DNA from: Pseudomonadota bacterium
Lineage (GTDB): Bacteria > Pseudomonadota > Alphaproteobacteria > Rhizobiales > Beijerinckiaceae
Reading direction: 5' to 3'
Length of the DNA: 6,730 nucleotides
Assembly: GCA_023452965.1 (NCBI GenBank)
Contig: JAEXUU010000059.1
Coordinates: forward strand, 1-6,730
Each line of letters begins with the position of its first letter. The first letter of the stretch is position 1. Of the stretch, positions 4,305 through 6,730 are shown piece after piece. Made by a program: the position numbers and the translations under genes. The notes beneath the pieces are model-generated. The model made no database searches. It had not been told where the DNA came from and saw only the letters and a list, made by a program, of their open reading frames with translations.

Positions 4305-5993
4305 ATGTCCTCGTTCGGCTCTGGGCTCGATCGGCTCGTTGGCTTCGCCTCGGCCAGCCATTGGCGAGCCTGCCTGCTTCTGGTCCTGATTTCGCTCGGC
4401 GCCTTCCTGCCGGGCTTTTCCAGCTTGCAGCCTTTCGACCGCGACGAGCCGCGCTTTGCCCAGGCCAGCAAGCAGATGCTGGAGACCCGCGACTTCGTCG
4501 ACATCCGCTTCCAGGACGAAGCCCGGCACAAGAAGCCGGTCGGCATCTACTGGCTGCAATCGGCCACTGTCAGCGCCGGCGAGGCGCTTGGCGTGCCGGC
4601 AGCGCGCACCACGATCTGGCTCTATCGCCTGCCATCCCTGATTGGCGCGGTCGCGACCGTGCTCCTGACCTACTGGGCGCTGCTCGCCTTCGTCGGTGCG
4701 CGCCTCGCGCTGCTCGGCGGCGCGTTGATGGCCGCCGCCGTGCTGCTCGGCGTCGAGGCCCGGATCGCCAAGACCGACGCTGTTCTGGCCGCCTGCGCCG
4801 TCGCGACAATGGGCGCGCTTGCCCGGACCTGGCTCGACTGGACGCGCTCGCTCGCCTTCGTGCCGAGCCGCCATAATTGGCTTGTGTTCTGGGGTGCGAC
4901 GGCTCTCGCCTTGCTGATCAAGGGGCCGATCGTGCCAATGGTCTGGGGGCTGGCGGCTGTCGTGCTCAGCATCAGGGAGCGTTCCCTGCGCTGGTTCGCG
5001 CCGCTGCGGCCCAAGGCCGGCCTGCTGCTCTGCCTTATCGTCGTCCTGCCCTGGTTCATCGCCATCGCGCTGAAGAGCGGCGGCGAGTTCTTCGCCGAGA
5101 GCGTCGGCAAGGACATGCTCGGCAAGGTCGGGGAGGGGCAGGAGAAGCACTGGGGGCCGCCGGGTCTCTACCTCCTGCTGTTCTTCGGCACCTATTGGCC
5201 GTCGGCCGCGATCGCCGCCATGGCCGTGCCGTTCGCCTGGGTCCGGCGCCGCGAGCCGCAGATCCTCTTCCTGATCGCCTGGATCGTGCCGTCCTGGCTG
5301 GTCTTCGAGGCGGTGCCGACCAAGCTGCCGCATTACGTCCTGCCGCTTTATCCGGCGATCACGGCGCTGTTGCTGCTCGCGATGATCAATGGCGGCATCG
5401 ACCGTTTCCGGCGCGGCGCGAGTCTCACCGCCGCACTGGTCGTGCTGGTGCCGGCGGCGCTGGTCGGCGTCATCCTCTACGGCAACTGGACGCTCGACCG
5501 CACGCTGCCCTGGCTCGCCCTGCCGGTCCTGGCGCTGGCGCTGTTCTTCGCTTTCCTCGGCTTCCTTGCCTTCCGGCGCGGCGAGACCGAGGGCGCGCTC
5601 TGGCGTGGCGTGATCGCGAGCCTGCTGCTCAGCGCCGGTGTCTTCGGCCTCGCCGCGCCGAGCCTGCGCTCGCTGCAATTATCCCCGCGGCTGGCGGAGG
5701 CGGTGCGCTCGGTCGGCTGCGCCGCGCCTAAGGTCATGACCGTCGGCTATCGCGAGCCCAGCCTCGTCTTCCTCGTCGGCACCGATCTAGCGATGGGCTA
5801 TGACGGCGCCGCTGCCGCCGCCTTTCTGCGCGAGCCCGGCTGCCGTGTCGCGCTGGTCGAGCAGCGCGTCTCGCAGGGCTTCGCCGAAGGCATCGCCGGA
5901 ATTTCGCCGGCGCCGCGCCTCGCCACCACGATCCAGGGCTTCAACCTCAATGGCGGCAAGCGCCTCTCGATCAGCGTCTATGTCCGCGACTGA
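4305..5993 (+). CDS. GT39 (ArnT/PMT-like) polyprenyl-phosphate-sugar glycosyltransferase
   Basis: A 562-residue multi-pass inner-membrane transferase of the GT-C fold, expected to move a sugar from a polyprenyl-phosphate carrier to an envelope acceptor in the periplasm; ArnT and the rhizobial Rgt enzymes act on lipid A and LPS core in this way. Visible GT39 features are: first helix at about 21-37; the catalytic-loop acidic motif FDRDEPRFAQASKQML (44-59, D45/D47/E48); HKKPVGIYWLQ (75-85); YRLPSLIGAV (107-116); ARIAKTDAVLA (152-162); LLIKGPI (203-209); and TKLPHYVLPLYP around 339-350, corresponding to the KLPHY segment of ArnT-like proteins. About ten hydrophobic segments run to about residue 455, followed by a soluble C-terminal domain of about 105 residues that should lie in the periplasm. 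Length matches ArnT (about 550). The GT2 gene 66 bases downstream would supply the lipid-linked sugar donor. The exact sugar and acceptor cannot be read from sequence. Confidence 0.9.
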   Translation: MSSFGSGLDRLVGFASASHWRACLLLVLISLGAFLPGFSSLQPFDRDEPRFAQASKQMLETRDFVDIRFQDEARHKKPVGIYWLQSATVSAGEALGVPAARTTIWLYRLPSLIGAVATVLLTYWALLAFVGARLALLGGALMAAAVLLGVEARIAKTDAVLAACAVATMGALARTWLDWTRSLAFVPSRHNWLVFWGATALALLIKGPIVPMVWGLAAVVLSIRERSLRWFAPLRPKAGLLLCLIVVLPWFIAIALKSGGEFFAESVGKDMLGKVGEGQEKHWGPPGLYLLLFFGTYWPSAAIAAMAVPFAWVRRREPQILFLIAWIVPSWLVFEAVPTKLPHYVLPLYPAITALLLLAMINGGIDRFRRGASLTAALVVLVPAALVGVILYGNWTLDRTLPWLALPVLALALFFAFLGFLAFRRGETEGALWRGVIASLLLSAGVFGLAAPSLRSLQLSPRLAEAVRSVGCAAPKVMTVGYREPSLVFLVGTDLAMGYDGAAAAAFLREPGCRVALVEQRVSQGFAEGIAGISPAPRLATTIQGFNLNGGKRLSISVYVRD

Positions 5994-6059
5994 TCGGCGC
6001 TTGCCCCATCGCGTCGCTTGACGCAGTTTGCGCCCGTAACTGCAGAAAGACCCGTTTCC

Positions 6060-6730
6060 GTGACCGAATCCGTGCCTTCCGCCGGCCCGCCGCGCCTCAG
6101 CATCGTCGTTCCCGTGCGCAACGAGGCGGGCAACATCGCGCCGCTGGTCGGCGACATCGAGAACGCCTGCAGCGCGATCGCGCCGTTCGAGGTGATCTAT
6201 GTCGATGACGGCTCGAGCGACGGCACGGCCGCGGCGCTCGCCGAACTCGCTGGGAGCAGACCCTGGCTACGCATTGTCCGGCATGCGCAATCCTGCGGCC
6301 AGTCGGCCGCCGTGCGCAGCGGGGTCCGGGTGGCAACGGCGCAGATCGTCGCGACGCTCGACGGCGACGGCCAGAACGACCCGTCCTTTCTGCCGGCGAT
6401 GCTGGCGCAGCTCGAAGCGGCCGGGCCCGGCGTCGGCCTGATCCAGGGGCAGCGCGTCGGCCGCAAGGACACCGGTTTCAAGCGCTTCCAGTCGCGCATC
6501 GCCAACAAGGTTCGCGGTGCCGTGCTGAAGGATGCGACCCGCGACACCGGCTGCGGGCTGAAATGCTTCCGCCGCGAAGCCTATCTCGCTTTGCCCTATT
6601 TCGATGCGCTGCATCGCTTCATGCCGGCGCTGGTCGTGCGCGAAGGCTATGCCGTCGCCCATCATGACGTGCGTGACCGCCAGCGCCTGACCGGCGTCTC
6701 GAATTACGGCTTCTTCGACCGGCTCTGGGT
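6060..6730 (+). CDS. GT2 polyprenyl-phosphate sugar synthase (DPM1-like), 3' end cut by window
   Basis: The first 223 codons of a family 2 glycosyltransferase that should transfer a sugar from a nucleotide donor to polyprenyl phosphate at the cytoplasmic face of the membrane. The GT-A fold motifs are present: RLSIVVPVRNEAGNI (12-26), VIYVDDGSSDGT (45-56, nucleotide binding), SCGQSAAVRSGV, the metal-binding LDGDGQNDP (100-108), GQRVGRKDTGFKRFQSRIAN, TRDTGCGLKCFRR and FDALHRFMPALV, ending in VSNYGFFDRLW. These are typical of the DPM1/ArnC-like branch. No stop is reached at the window edge; the missing part should include the end of the protein, often with one or two membrane helices. The start is GTG at 6060 with only a weak AGAAAGA upstream, and no better start is available. 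The gap of 66 bases after the GT39 gene indicates one transcription unit. Confidence 0.88.
   Translation, partial: MTESVPSAGPPRLSIVVPVRNEAGNIAPLVGDIENACSAIAPFEVIYVDDGSSDGTAAALAELAGSRPWLRIVRHAQSCGQSAAVRSGVRVATAQIVATLDGDGQNDPSFLPAMLAQLEAAGPGVGLIQGQRVGRKDTGFKRFQSRIANKVRGAVLKDATRDTGCGLKCFRREAYLALPYFDALHRFMPALVVREGYAVAHHDVRDRQRLTGVSNYGFFDRLW

Noticed and set aside
4068..5678. A 536-codon minus-strand open frame antisense to the GT39 gene
   Set aside because: It is rich in Arg, Glu, Gln and Gly with no domain pattern, and lies opposite a strongly recognised GT39 enzyme. Long antisense frames are expected in GC-rich coding DNA.
4877..5731. A 284-codon plus-strand frame inside the GT39 gene
   Set aside because: It is Arg/Ala-rich out-of-frame translation of the GT39 coding sequence with no motif of its own.

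Overview
The window has the base composition and codon usage of a GC-rich alphaproteobacterium. It is most likely a member of Hyphomicrobiales (Rhizobiales), and a Bosea- or Methylobacterium-like chromosome would fit. This placement is inferred from GC-rich third codon positions and the mix of gene families, not from a marker gene. I see no phage genes, transposase, tRNA, rRNA or CRISPR array.

Left part, minus strand (1-916): a DUF6790-type four-helix membrane protein (425-916) overlaps by ATGA a small single-helix membrane protein (207-428). Further downstream is the start of a secreted or exported protein that leaves the window (1-76). Positions 917-1377 form a 461-base gap between divergent genes. 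It contains a 12-base palindrome, three stem-loops with competing pairings, and a possible tiny Trp-rich ORF. This is the least explained stretch of the window.

Middle (1378-4025): on the plus strand are a Tat-exported metal-dependent amidohydrolase of the imidazolonepropionase/prolidase-like group (1378-2739) and a short MgtC/SapB-type membrane protein (2924-3421). Two small minus-strand genes face MgtC. One is a 55-residue protein that looks like the N-terminal module of a HigA-type antitoxin without its DNA-binding domain (3455-3622). The other is an 87-residue two-helix membrane protein (3762-4025).

Right part, plus strand (4305-6730): an ArnT-like GT39 polyprenyl-phosphate-sugar transferase (4305-5993) is followed after 66 bases by a DPM1-like GT2 polyprenyl-phosphate sugar synthase that runs off the window (6060-6730). 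Together they would charge a polyprenyl carrier with a sugar on the cytoplasmic side and transfer it to an envelope acceptor, probably lipid A or core LPS, on the periplasmic side.

Most of the window is ordinary chromosomal coding sequence. The items most worth a second look are the structured intergenic region at 1016-1221, the antitoxin-like mini-gene, and the incomplete sugar-transfer operon.
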